Shown: piece after piece, positions 11,923 through 22,938 of the stretch
Position numbering within the stretch: the first letter of the stretch is position 1
Layout: each line of letters begins with the position of its first letter
DNA from: Primulina eburnea
Lineage: Eukaryota > Streptophyta > Magnoliopsida > Lamiales > Gesneriaceae
Length of the DNA: 64,000 bases
Assembly (NCBI RefSeq): GCF_022965805.1
Contig: NC_133104.1
Coordinates: 36,004,682-36,068,681 of the forward strand
Reading direction: 5' to 3'
Made by a program: the position numbers and the translations under genes
The notes under the pieces: generated by a model
The model's database searches: none
Told to the model about the DNA's origin: nothing
The model's input: only the letters and a program-made list of their open reading frames with translations

Positions 11923-12914
11923 TGTTGGAAATTTAATTTCGGTCGTTTGACAAATTAAGTGATTAATTTATTGGACTAACTAATCAAGTAAACTGTTGCC
12001 TAACTGAAGATTAATGCGCAGTTTATCAAAGGAAACTGAAACCAGCTGAACTGAACTATCAAAGACAACTGACTGACCAGTTGAAAACTGATCAGTTGAC
12101 ATATTTAGTTGTGAGCTTATTAGCTGATATCATTCAGCTGTACACGTCATCAGTTGAAAAGGATATTCAACCGACAACAGTACAAAGCAGACTGCAACTC
12201 GTAGTGAAACGTCGCATTTCAGAACTTACAAGTGTACGAATGTCAGAAGAATATTGACGTGACAATCAACGGATATAATGATTTAAATTATATTTATTGT
12301 TATCGTTGAAGAGAAGCCTATAAATAGGTGAGAAGAGCAGTTGAGCAAGCACCCCAATCGATCTATTTATTTTCAAGCTTGTTGTTACCCTGCTGAATTT
12401 ATAGCTCGTACTCAAGAATAAAAAAGCCCACACTTATCTGTTTTATTCGTAGCATTTGAGGCTACCTTTCGAGCTTATAAGAACAAATCGTTGTATTGTT
12501 TATTTTGATATTAACTAGATCAGTTGTGCTAAGTTCAGTCGAAGAACTTAAAGATATTTAGTAAACTAAGAGTTTCAGTTTTGGACAATGTTAAATCCAA
12601 ACTGAAGTGGGTCTGTACAAGTCTTGTATCTATCAAAGTCTTTTAGTGCATATCTTATCCTTGTGATAGAAGGGTGACATAGGAGTTATTTCATTCTCCG
12701 AACATCCACAAATCTTTGTGTTATTACTTCAGCTATTTATTCAATCCTTTAGTCAGTTTATTTCCGCAACTGTTATCAGTTGAACTGATTGTTATTGACT
12801 GACAAGATTCCTAGTTTCAGTTCATCACATAACTGACACTTCATTCGAAAAGATTATAAAATCATGAGTGTTTATTCAACCCCTCTTCTAAACACCTCTC
12901 AACCGATCCTAACA
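11923..12914 (+). repeat. Copia1 5' LTR
   Basis: 992 bp, TGTTGG at the start and AACA at the end. It has a TATA box TATAAATA at 12319-12326 and an AATAAA signal at 12417-12422, which place R near 12350-12450. The U3 part carries many CAGTTG/CAACTG words, including the perfect palindrome AACTGATCAGTT at 12086-12097. It matches the 3' LTR throughout but with scattered substitutions and small indels, consistent with an older insertion than those nested inside it. Confidence 0.92.
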
Positions 12915-12916
12915 AG

Positions 12917-12928
12917 TGGTATCAGAGC
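12917..12928 (+). promoter_or_regulatory. Copia1 primer-binding site
   Basis: TGGTATCAGAGC starts two bases after the 5' LTR. It is complementary to the 3' end of plant initiator methionine tRNA, the usual minus-strand primer for plant Copia elements. Confidence 0.93.
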
Positions 12929-12998
12929 AGTTGAATCTTGTCTCAGAATACTCTTATTCACAAAACTGATCAACGTGTCTTCATTCAACAAAATACCG

Positions 12999-13820
12999 AT
13001 GTTTTCCAGAGAAGATTTTGACGACTGAAAAATCAGAATGCAAGCTCATTTAGCTGCACAAGATGACGACATGTGGTATGTCATCACTGATGGTCCCATG
13101 AAGATCCTAAAAGCAAACACTGCAGTTGCCTTTACTGATTGGGCACCTCATCGCATAGAAAAGTCCAGAGAGGAATGGACAACCGGGGATAAAAGAAATG
13201 CCAACCTAGATAATGTGGCTAATGATATCTTATATAAAACGCTGGATAAAGTCACTTTCAGCAAAATCAAGATGTGCAAAACTGGCAAAGAAATATGGGA
13301 AAAACTGATCCAGCTGTGTGACAGAAACGAGCAAAGAAAAGAGAACAAGCTATCAGTTGCTGTTCAGAAATTTGATAACATCAAGATGAAAGCAGAAGAA
13401 TCCATGCACAAATATGATGAGAGGATCAATGGTATTATCAATGAGCTGAATGCACTTGGACAGGTGTATTCCAACAAAGAAGTGGCATTGAAGGTGGTCA
13501 GAGGTCTTCCCAAAGAATGGCATGTCAAGACCATGGCAATGAGAGAGTCAAAGGACCTTAACAAGGTCGAACTTCATGACTTGTTTGCTGATCTAAAGGC
13601 TTACGAGTTTGAACTACAAACCAGAGAAGGAGATCCTTTAACATCTGCTGCCACAACTGCTTTAACTGCTGTCAGACTGGAACCAACTGGTTCAGTTGAC
13701 AAATCTGCTGATCAACTGAGCAATGATGCTATGTCATTGTTTGTCAAGAAGTTTGGAAATTTTATGAAGAGGAATCAAAGAAACTTCCAGAAGCAATATC
13801 AGAAAAATCAATCCAAATAA
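12999..13820 (+). pseudogene. Copia1 Gag, N-terminal and core part
   Basis: The frame starts at ATG 12999 (MFSREDFDD), meets a TGA at 13026-13028 where the family has Trp, and continues open from 13029 to 13820. The core (ICKTGKEIWEKL-like segment and VVRGLPKEW) is the UBN2/retrotran_gag type that forms the capsid-like particle of Copia elements. It ends at 13818-13820 just before a degenerate zinc knuckle (CYNGGKSGN, with the second Cys and the His lost). The early stop implies a dead gene unless translation starts at the ATG at 13038. Confidence 0.85.
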
Positions 13821-14544
13821 GAATCCTATGCTTGCTACAACGGTGGCAAATCTGGTAATTTATAGCAGACTATCCTAAGCCAAAGAAAGACAATCGATGA
13901 TCAACTAAAAAGGGAAAGAAGCCCTATGATCACAGAAGAAGGAGCAAGGATGACAATAACTCATTCAAAAAGAAACATGAAGTACTTTTGGCTGAAGAGA
14001 GCAAATCTAAGTGGGCTAAAACTGACAGCGACGAGTCATAACCAGAAAGTCCAATCAGTTCAAGTGATGATGAAGAGAAAGTCAAGTGCTTAATGGCAGA
14101 TGATGCTGAACTGGAGTTAGCAAGTGAACATATATTTGACTTCAGCTCTACTGATTTCACTCGTGAGGAACTCATTGCCACATTGCATGACATGGTAAAT
14201 GAGTATCACAAACTTGCTCGATCATTTCAGAAGGTTAGAACTGAGAAAACTGATCCCACTGACAACAAACAGAAACTGATGAGTCCGTTGAATTGTTGAG
14301 TCTAAAAAGAGAGATTGCACAGCAAAAAGATGAAATAATTGAAAATCAAGCTTTGATATGCCAGTTAAAAACAGAAATTTCAAAACATACTGAACTGATT
14401 CAAGCTTGGAACAAGTCTTCAGTTACATTGACTGAAATGCAGAATTCACAAAAATCAGTTGATGATAAAACTGGTTTAGGCTTTAACAATCATGATGAAA
14501 ATTCTGCAAGTGATGCTCAACCAAAGTTGAATAAAACAAAGTAA
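13821..14544 (+). pseudogene. Copia1 Gag C-terminal part (zinc-knuckle remnant and coiled coil)
   Basis: After the broken zinc knuckle near 13830-13880 the frame is broken by further stops. Two open stretches at 14093-14299 and 14293-14544 overlap in different frames. The second reads as a heptad-rich coiled coil (KREIAQQKDEIIENQALI) followed by a GLGFNNH motif common at the end of this Gag type. Between 14545 and about 14970 nothing is open; sequence there still looks like decayed coding DNA of the same element. Confidence 0.7.
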
Positions 14545-14984
14545 AGTACATTACCTTTGTAAAATCAACTATGGTAAATGAATTCTCATAACCTAGTAGA
14601 CCAGCTGTTCAATTGACATAAAGTAAGAACAAAGGCAAACGGTATGGAATTGGATATAGCTCTGAGAGTTCAACTGATAAAAGAAACTGGTCACTTAAAC
14701 GATTCAGTTACAAAAATCAGTACTCAAGGAATGACTATTACAATTACTACATCTGTAAGCCATTTCATAAACGATATCAAAATAATAGTCAGTTGAAAAA
14801 AGATACAAATCATACTGTTTATCCTCACATCACATACATATTGCCAAGAATTCGAGAAAAACCATTTGGAACACAACAACTGGGAAGTCAGTTAGACTGG
14901 TCCAAGTCTGAGTTCCTAAAGGACTAATTAGTTTAGGATCCAAATGAATATGGGTACCAGAAATTATATATACCGTGTGTGATT

Positions 14985-16520
14985 GCAGGTAACAGGTACA
15001 AACAAAGAATCAACTTGGTATCTAGACACTGATTGTTCGCGACATATGACAGGAGATACAAATTTGCTATATCAACTGATCAAATATACTGGACCAAACA
15101 TCAGTTATGGAGACAACTCCAAAGGTAAAACTGTGGGTAAGGGATAAGTTTATCCATGGTAACTTTACAATTAAAGATATTTTGCTAGTTGAGAATTTGA
15201 AGTATAACTTGATAAGAATCATTCGGTTATGCGACAATAATTTCTCAGTTTAGTTTGACAGACACACGTGTTCAGTTAGAGACTCAACCGATGAGGTCAT
15301 CCTAACTGGAAATTGTTGTGAAAATACTTACAAAGTCAGTTGGACTGAACAACCTTATGCACCAGTTTGTTTCATTGCTTCCAAATCTTCTAAAAACTGG
15401 TTGTGGCATAAGAGCTTGAACCACTTAAACTTTAAATCTATTACGTATTTGAGTAACCCTGATCTTGTAATTGGTTTGTCCAAAATAGATTTTTCAAATA
15501 GATAAAGTTTGTTTAGCATGTCAGTTTGGTAAACAAGTAAGATCTTCATTCAAAAACAGAGGTTGTAAATCATCTTCCCGATGCTTAGAGCTGTTATATA
15601 TGGATCTTTTTAGTCCAATACCAGTCATGAGTTTAGGGGTAATGAAATACACCCTAGTAGTTGTGGATGATTTTTCAAGATTTACTTGGCTTATTTTCTC
15701 AAATCCAAAGACCAAACTGCTGCATAACTGATTAAGCTCTTCAAAAGACTTTTAAATGAAAAATCAGTTGGGATTGATCGAATAAGGTCTGACAGAGGGA
15801 CTGAATTCAGCAATCAAAATCTTGCAACGTTTTTAGAAAATACTGGAATCAAGCATGAGCTCTCAGTAGCTAGAACACCTCAGCAAAATGGTGTAGTTGA
15901 GAGAAGAAATATGACTCTTAAAGAAGCTGGTAGAACAATGCTTGCTGATTCTGGTATTTCTCAAAGGTTTTGGGTTGAAGCAGTAAACACTGCATGTTAT
16001 ACTCAGAACAGATCAATGATTAATAAGAATCATGTGAAAACACCATATAGATCTGTCATGGAAGAAGTGTGGTTTCTTATTTCAAGATATTTGGCTGTAG
16101 ATGTTTTATTCTTGATACTGGTAAAAATCATTTAAAAGCCTTTGATGCCAAATCTGCAGAGAAAATATTTCTTGGATATTCTTCAGTTAGCAAAGCATAT
16201 AGAGTTTTCAATAAAAGTTCTTTAAATGTTGAAGAATCTATTCATGTTGAGCTAGTTGATCGATTTACAGAGATCAGTTTGGAGGATGAAAATGAAAAAG
16301 AAAATCATATCAATAGAAATATCCTTCAAACACCTGAACCAGAAATACTAGATCAATCACTTGAACATGAACCTGCTCCTGATAATCAGTTGATGGAGCA
16401 AACAGATGATATTCAGTTACCAACTGATACAGCTCCAACTGAAACTGAAAACATTCAGTTGCCAACAGAAGCGGTTGCTGATATGGAAGCAACAAATAAT
16501 GAGCTCAGATGGAAGAATCA
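14985..16520 (+). pseudogene. Copia1 Pol: protease and integrase remnant, cut by Gypsy1
   Basis: Reading across frames, a WYLDTDCSRHMTG block near 15018-15058 is the protease (the usual DSG is altered to DTD). A gag-pre-integrase LWHKSLNHL block lies near 15400, the zinc finger CLACQFGKQVRSS near 15520, and the integrase core begins with YMDLFSP and VVVDDFSRFTW near 15600-15690. RSDRGTEF-like coding follows near 15785 and the QNGVVERRN segment near 15890. Then come linker sequences up to the Gypsy1 insertion at 16520. Many frameshifts and stops separate these blocks. The pol reading resumes after Gypsy1 at 22934. Confidence 0.8.
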
Positions 16521-17848
16521 TGTAGCACCCTTACCCGAGCCACTACTAAACAGACTAATAAACATGCAACATTAAACTTAATACCAATCAATTAAACAGC
16601 GGAAACCAAATACTTAATCATCTTACAACCCAAATGAAAACAAAACAATAAATGTAGTCTTAAACATTAATACAACCATAACAAATACATGATTCTAAAC
16701 GTGAAAACGATAAACCACAGAAAACCTCCACTGGATCACCACCGAAAACCCAACTGCTCTAGCCACTGCCCTGGTCGTCCGAACCGTCCAACCTAAGACC
16801 TGCCCCGTGGAATGGGGTGCCCAAGATGAAAACAAGGACGTGAGCGACAATCGCCCAATACGAGAATGTACGAGTATACAAACTGATATGATGCATGCAA
16901 AATGCAATATGCTCGGATATCAAGGATCAAGTCAAGAATCTCATGCTCAGTCTAGAGGCGCCTGAGTGTGTAGTCTCTGATCTGCCCTAGGCATGTTTTG
17001 GCTCCCACACTCATCATCAAGACGTGGACCTGCAATGTCCAGGTCATCAGAGCCCGCGGGTCCCGTCGGACACTGTAGCTCTCGATGCCCCATCGTCAAC
17101 AATACAGAATAGGGCTGAGCGGCCCCAACAAATTAGGTATATCTCAAAAGATATCAGGCTCAACATGATATGTCATGCATAATATGCCAAAGCAGTAAAC
17201 ATGTATCATGCAACAGATAAATATGCAGCATATAAGTGTGTATACTACGCTTGGATATCTCAGTCAGTACATCACGTACCTCACTAAAACAATCTGACAG
17301 AAAGCTCTGAATCTAGACAATACCAACATAAAGAAATCACTAACAAACCAGATCAAACATGCTACAAAGATCTCCCTAATGATCCTTAAATCACTATCTA
17401 AGGATTTAGGCTTATACCTGCGTCCGTCGTCAGCCCGCTGATGATGTCTCGATCTCAGTACACCGACCCTCCTCGAGTCGACACTAGCTCCGAAACTTCC
17501 CGACACCAAAGTGCCCTAGAAACTGGCTAGAAAACCTAAGGTACAACTAGAACTCTCTCTGAAGAATGCGGTGAAGGAAACAAAAGAATCGGCTTCCATT
17601 TATAGGCTGCATCCGGACTATTTCAGAAAATCTGAACCAATCTTATCTGCCACGTGTCAGAATCTCATTGGTCTAGTTGGATTTCTCGAGATAATGTAAT
17701 CCGAAGTAGGTCGGGTTATCCATTTAAAATTCGGTGGATACCAACAGCTTAATCCCGAATTCTCAATTCCTTAATAATACTTAATTAACATCTCATTAAT
17801 TATCTCTTAATTAATATTTCATTCAAAATAAGAATTCGGGTCATTACA
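16521..17848 (-). repeat. Gypsy1 3' LTR (complete, 1328 bp)
   Basis: On the minus strand it starts TGTAATGACCCGAATTC at 17848 and ends CTACA at 16521. It keeps a TATA-like CCTATAAAT (complement of 17598-17606) that the 5' LTR has lost. The polypurine tract AAGGAGGGGAGGA lies just before it on the minus strand (complement of 17849-17861). A 143-bp stretch upstream of the PPT up to the pol stop holds nothing else. Confidence 0.9.
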
Positions 17849-17920
17849 TCCTCCCCTCCTTACAAAGATTTCGTCCTCGAAATCAAAACTGAAGTACAAT
17901 ACAACTGAATAAAATACAAC

Positions 17921-19738
17921 TCAAAACAAATGTGGATACTCTGAGCGCATACGACTCTCTAACTCCCAAGTCGCTTCTGCAGTACCTCGGCGTTGCCATT
18001 GCACTAGAACAAGTGGAATGGTCTTGTTTCTGAGCTTTTTCTCTTTCCTACCCAGGATTAAAAGCGGCTGCTCGACATAAGTCAAGTCTTCTTCAAGTTG
18101 AACGTCTGTCGGACTAAGAACGTGCGACTCATCTGCTACATACCGTCGTAGCAACGATACATGAAAGACATTATGAATGCTGGACAGATACGGCGGTAAA
18201 GCCAATCGATACGCCAAATTTCCAACACATTCCAAGATCTCAAAAGGTCCGATGAATCTTGGGGCTAATTTTCCCTTGAGTCCAAATCTCATCACCCTGC
18301 GGAACGGTGAAACTTTAAGGAAAACTTTTTCCCCTGACTGAAACTGTAGAGGTCTACGCTTGGTATTCGCATAACTCGATTGACGATCTTGTGCAGTTTT
18401 AATTCTCTTCTTGATCAATTCCACTACGTCAATCGCTTGTTGCACTAATTCAGGTCCTTGCACTTGTCGTTCTCCTACTTCGTCCCAAAACAAAGAAGTA
18501 CGACAACGTCTACCATACAATGCTTCGAACGGAGCCATACCAATGCTACTGTGGTAGCTATTGTTATATGCAAACTCCACAAGCGGCAGATGATCATGCC
18601 ATGCTGGTCCAAAATCCAAAGCACAAGCACGCAACATGTCCTCGAGTGTCTGAATGGTCCTCTCAGACTGACCATCGGTCTCTGGATGATAGGCAGTACT
18701 CAGACTCAAAGTCGTTCCCAACACTTTTTGAAAACTTCCCCATAACCTTGAGGTAAAGCGTGGATCTCTATCACTGACTATACTTGTTGGCACATCATGA
18801 TATTTAAGAATCTCTTGGATGTATAGTCTTGCCATGCGATCGAAACTATATTCCCGACTATACGGAATGAAATGTGCTGACTTAGTCAGTCGGTCCACAA
18901 CAACCCAAATTGCATCACAATTCTTAGAAGACAGCGGCAAGTGGGTGACAAAATCCATCGTTACATGCTCCCACTTCCACTCAGGAATAGGAAGATTCTG
19001 AAGTAATCCTCCTGGTCGTCGATGTTCAGCTTTCACTTGCTGACAAACCAAACACTTGGCTACAAACTGGTAAACACTTCTCTTCATACCTTTCCACCAA
19101 AACTTGGTCTTCAAATCCTTATACATTTTCATGCTTCCAGGGTGGATACTCAACTTACTCCTATGAGCTTGAGATAAAATCTCGTCTCTCAATTTAGAAT
19201 CTTCTGGAACTACGATTCTTCCGGACAGACACAAGGTTCCATCTGTTTGGAATGCAAAGCCAGATGTGTTGTCTCCGTTAGCTAACCTTGCTAACTTTTC
19301 CACCTTCGGATCAGAAAACTGAGCTTCTCTGATTTTGGCATACAACATCGGTTCAGATAAAATGCTCGTTACTCGAATGTGTTCCATTCCTTTCTTATGA
19401 CGGAAGTGAAATCCCAGTGAACAACAATCTTGGATTACACTTGATATGAAACTTGTCTGAAGTGCAGATAATCTCACCTTGTGACTAAAAGCATCGGTTG
19501 TAAGATTCGCTGATCCTGGATGATACTTGATTTCGCAATCATAATCCTTTAACAAATCCATCCATCTTCTTTGACGCATATTCAACTCTGCTTGAGTGAA
19601 GATATACTTCAAACTCTTGTGATCTGTAAAAATCTCAAATCTCTCTCCGTAGAGATAATGTCGCCAAATCTTCAAAGCAAACACAATCGCTGCCAATTCC
19701 AGATCATGAACTGGATAATTCTCTTCATGCTTCTTCAA
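17921..19738 (-). pseudogene. Gypsy1 Pol C-terminal part: RNase H end, integrase, chromodomain-like tail
   Basis: A 605-residue open frame begins right after the TAG at 19741-19739 that replaces a CAG codon in RNase H. It carries the RNase [19 protein letters not shown] block, the integrase zinc finger ([19 protein letters not shown]), the catalytic core ([36 protein letters not shown]), a GPY/F-type module ([16 protein letters not shown]) and a C-terminal chromo-like segment ([16 protein letters not shown]) expected to guide integration to chromatin. In this half itself only the leading stop is damaging. One RNase H position (DAFSHK in place of DALSRK) also departs from Gypsy2. Confidence 0.88.
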
Positions 19739-21067
19739 CTATCTGGATGCATATGCAATCACATGACCATTCTGGGTTAAAACGCACCCAAGTCCTTGAA
19801 GTGATGCATCAGTGTACACAATGTACCCTCCTGATCCAGATGGCAGAGCTAAAACTGGTGCAGTTGTCAAACGTTGACGCAGTTCATTGAAACTATTTTC
19901 ACAATCATGAGTCCATTTGAACTGCACATTCTTACAGGTCAGTTGAGTCAATGGTTTGGCAATCTGAGAAAATCCTGATATGAATCTCCGGTAATAACCT
20001 GTCAAACCTAGAAAACTTCTTATCTCTTGAGCTGATTCCGGTCGTGCCCAACTCAACACTGCTTCGATCTTGCTAGGATCCACTGATATCCCATCTTTGG
20101 ATATAACATGTCCCAAGAAGACAACTCTGTCGAGCCAAAACTCGCACTTGTTCAACTTAGCATACAGTTGGTGATTCCTTAAGGTTAGCAACACAATCCT
20201 TAAATGTTGTGCATGCTCTTCAAGGCTACGAGAGTATACCAATATGTCATCAATAAAGACAATGACAAACTTGTCAAGATACTCCTGGAATACTCGGTTC
20301 ATCAAATCCATAGATACTGCTGAAGCATTCGTCAAACCAAATGGCATCACTAGAAACTCGTAATGCCCATACCTTGTTCGAAATGCAGTCTTAGTGATAT
20401 CACGTTGATGAACTCGAAGTTGATGATATCCAGACCGTAAAGCGATCTTCGAGTACACTGAAGTCCCTTGCAGTTGATCAAACAAATCATCAATCCGTGG
20501 TAACGGATATTTATTCTTGACTGTTACTCGGTTCAACTGCCGATAATCTATGCAAAGCCACATAGACCCATCCTTCTTTTTAACGAACAACACTGGTGCT
20601 CCCCAAGGAGACACACTGGGTCTAATGTACCCTTTGTCAAGAAGATCTTGTAACTGTTGTTTCAACTCTTTCATCTCTGTTGGTGCCAATCTATAAGGCG
20701 CTCTGGAGATAGGTGCGGTTCCTGGTACCAACTCTATCTCCGCTTCCACTTCCCTCTTTGGAGGAAATCCAGGAATTTCATCGGGGAAAACATCAGGAAA
20801 TTCATTGACAACTGGAATATTCTTCACGTCGATTACATCGTTTGATACGTCAACAGCATAAATGAGGCATCCTTCTCCTCCTTTTGCTAAAGCTCGTTGT
20901 TCCTTTACAGCAGACACTACTGGCATTGGAGGTCGAGCTCCCTCACCAAAGAAGAACCAATTCTCGTCTCCTTCTGGACGAAACTGAACGAGACGTTGAT
21001 AACAATCTACCGTCGCTCTATACTTAGTCAATAGGTCGATTCCCATAATACAATCGAAATCTTCCAT
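19739..21067 (-). pseudogene. Gypsy1 Pol N-terminal part: reverse transcriptase
   Basis: Open frame of 442 codons from the end of the protease linker ([13 protein letters not shown]) through RT to the start of RNase H ([14 protein letters not shown]). RT motifs seen: [16 protein letters not shown], then motif A reading [13 protein letters not shown] where the catalytic Asp is Ala, and motif [11 protein letters not shown] intact. The frame is offset from gag-protease by a one-base loss near 21055 and ends at the TAG 19741-19739. The Ala substitution alone should abolish polymerase activity. Confidence 0.88.
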
Positions 21068-22407
21068 AGCAATATCATCAAATTGGCAGACAAGTAATTT
21101 CCCTCAAACTCTAGCAAACAGTCTATTACAAGTCGCTTAGCTAAAACCTCTTGTCCCATCGGTGTAGACACCGACAACAAAACATCTAATGACACGTAGG
21201 GTAGTTTATGCTTCTTAACAAACGTTGATGCTATGAATGAATGTGATGCCCCAGTGTCAATCAATACATATGCAGGAATACCACATAAAAGAAAATTACC
21301 TGCAATGACTCTCTCGTTATGCTCCTCAGCTTGCTCTTGGTTTAAGGCAAACACTTGCCCCTGAACTCGTGGGCGTTGCTGAGATCCTTGCGATATTCCT
21401 CCACGACGAGAACCTTGAGCAGGAAAACCTTTCTGTTGAACAGTGGCCTCAGACTGTTTTCCACTATAAGACCCTGTCATAGAACCTCCGCCTCCACTCT
21501 GATTCTCCAAATTAGGGCAATCCCTATTCATGTGACCAAAACCACCACAATTGAAACATGCACCTGTTGTTCTTCGACAATTCTCTGTCGGGTGATTGCC
21601 TCCGCAGTGGCCACATTGCATCTTTTTCCTGCCAAAGCTGTGCACCCCTCCAGAACCGGAAGAAGAAGAAGATACAGACTTCTTGAAAGACTGAGCCCTT
21701 GGTCCCAACGAACTAGAACTTTTGCTAGCTTGCATAGCCTTCCTCCTAGCAATACTGATCTCGGCTTGACGACAACGATTCACTAATCCTTCGTACGAAG
21801 TAGGATCATCACAGACAGAAATCCGATCAAAAATCTCCTGGTTCAAACCATTCAAAAAGTGAGAATATTTTGCTGCAGAATTCTCACTGATGTGAGGAGC
21901 GTACGGCAATAGATCCGTAAAACGCTTCTGATAATCCTCAATGTTCGAATCTCCTTGCTTAATGGTCAACAGTTCCATCTCCTTCGCCTGGAGAAGAGCT
22001 GGCGGAAAGTGATGATTGATGAAGGCCTGACGGAAATGTTCCCAACGAATCCGCCCATGCTGCTGAACTAGAATGGCAGAAACAGGTTTCCACCATTTCC
22101 GAGCTTTTCCTTGGATCATGAAATCGGCTACCTCCATCTTCTCATCCTCGTCATAGTGCAGCACTCGAAAACACTGCTCCATGATATCAACCCAAGCTTC
22201 AGCAACATCAGCATTCTCATCTCCGTTCAACGGTGAAGGTCCAATCTTCATGAAATCCATAATGTTGACACGGTTCCTACGTCTCCTTTCATCATGATCT
22301 CGGTGACGCCTTCCATCACGATCTCTACGACGATGTTCTCGGCCAGCCTCATCGTCGCCATAACGGCCATGTCCCACACTACCGTGACTGCTTCCATCTC
22401 CTGACAT
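21028..22407 (-). pseudogene. Gypsy1 Gag and aspartic protease
   Basis: Starts at the ATG 22407 (MSGDGSSHG). It contains a basic His/Arg-rich N-terminus, the retrotran_gag core (EEMELLTIKQGDSNIEDYQ-like region), two CCHC-type knuckles (CGHCGGNHPTENC and CFNCGGFGHMNRDC), a Ser/Gly/Gln-rich linker, and the protease motif [12 protein letters not shown]. The frame then shifts near 21055 (one G apparently lost) into RT. Gag forms the particle; the protease matures Gag-Pol. An upstream non-ATG extension to 22428 is possible but unlikely. Confidence 0.86.
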
Positions 22408-22476
22408 CTGAAAGGAAACTAAAATCAACTTCTAAATCCTCAAAATAGAATTACTAATGTCCCAAAAATTTTGCAT

Positions 22477-22488
22477 GCTCTGATACCA
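22477..22488 (-). promoter_or_regulatory. Gypsy1 primer-binding site
   Basis: The minus strand reads TGGTATCAGAGC five bases inside the 5' LTR border at 22494. This is complementary to initiator Met-tRNA. Confidence 0.92.
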
Positions 22489-22493
22489 CAAAA

Positions 22494-22933
22494 TGTAGCG
22501 CCCTTACCCGAGCCACTACTAAACAGACTAATAAACATGCAACATTAAACATAATACCAATCAATTAAACAGCGGAAACCAAATACTTAATCATCTTACA
22601 ACCCAAATGAAAACAAAACAATAAATATAGTCTTAAACATTAATACAACAATAACAAATACATGATTCTAAACGTGAAAACGATAAACCACAGAAAACCT
22701 CCACTGGATCACCACCGAAAACCAATCTTATCTGCCACGTGTCAGAATCTCATTGGTCTAGTTGGATTTCTCGAGATAATGTAATCCGAAGTAGGTCGGG
22801 TTATCCATTTAAAATTCGGTGGATACCAACAGCTTAATCCCGAATTATCAATTCCTTAATAATACTTAATTAACATCTCATTAATTATCTCTTAATTAAT
22901 ATTTCATTCAAAATAAGAATTCGGGTCATTACA
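22494..22933 (-). repeat. Gypsy1 5' LTR with an internal deletion of about 890 bp
   Basis: Only 440 bp long against 1328 bp for its partner. The gap corresponds to about 16745-17632 of the left LTR. Both breakpoints sit in AACC (GAAAACC and CTGAACC), leaving one copy, a microhomology signature. The TATA-like box is within the deleted part, so this LTR should no longer drive transcription. Confidence 0.9.
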
Positions 22934-22938
22934 AATCA

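Larger units (their letters stand above)
16521..22933 (-). mobile_element. Gypsy1: chromovirus inserted in Copia1 pol
   Basis: A minus-strand Ty3/Gypsy element with target duplication AATCA at 16516-16520 and 22934-22938. Its 5' LTR (right) is 22494-22933 and its 3' LTR (left) is 16521-17848. Gene order on the minus strand is gag-protease, RT, RNase H, integrase, with a chromodomain-like tail, the order of the del/Tekay chromoviruses. It is inactive: the 5' LTR is internally deleted, gag-pol is frameshifted, RT motif A has lost its Asp, and pol has an in-frame TAG. Shared parts of the two LTRs differ at about 5 of 440 positions by eye. Confidence 0.93.
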
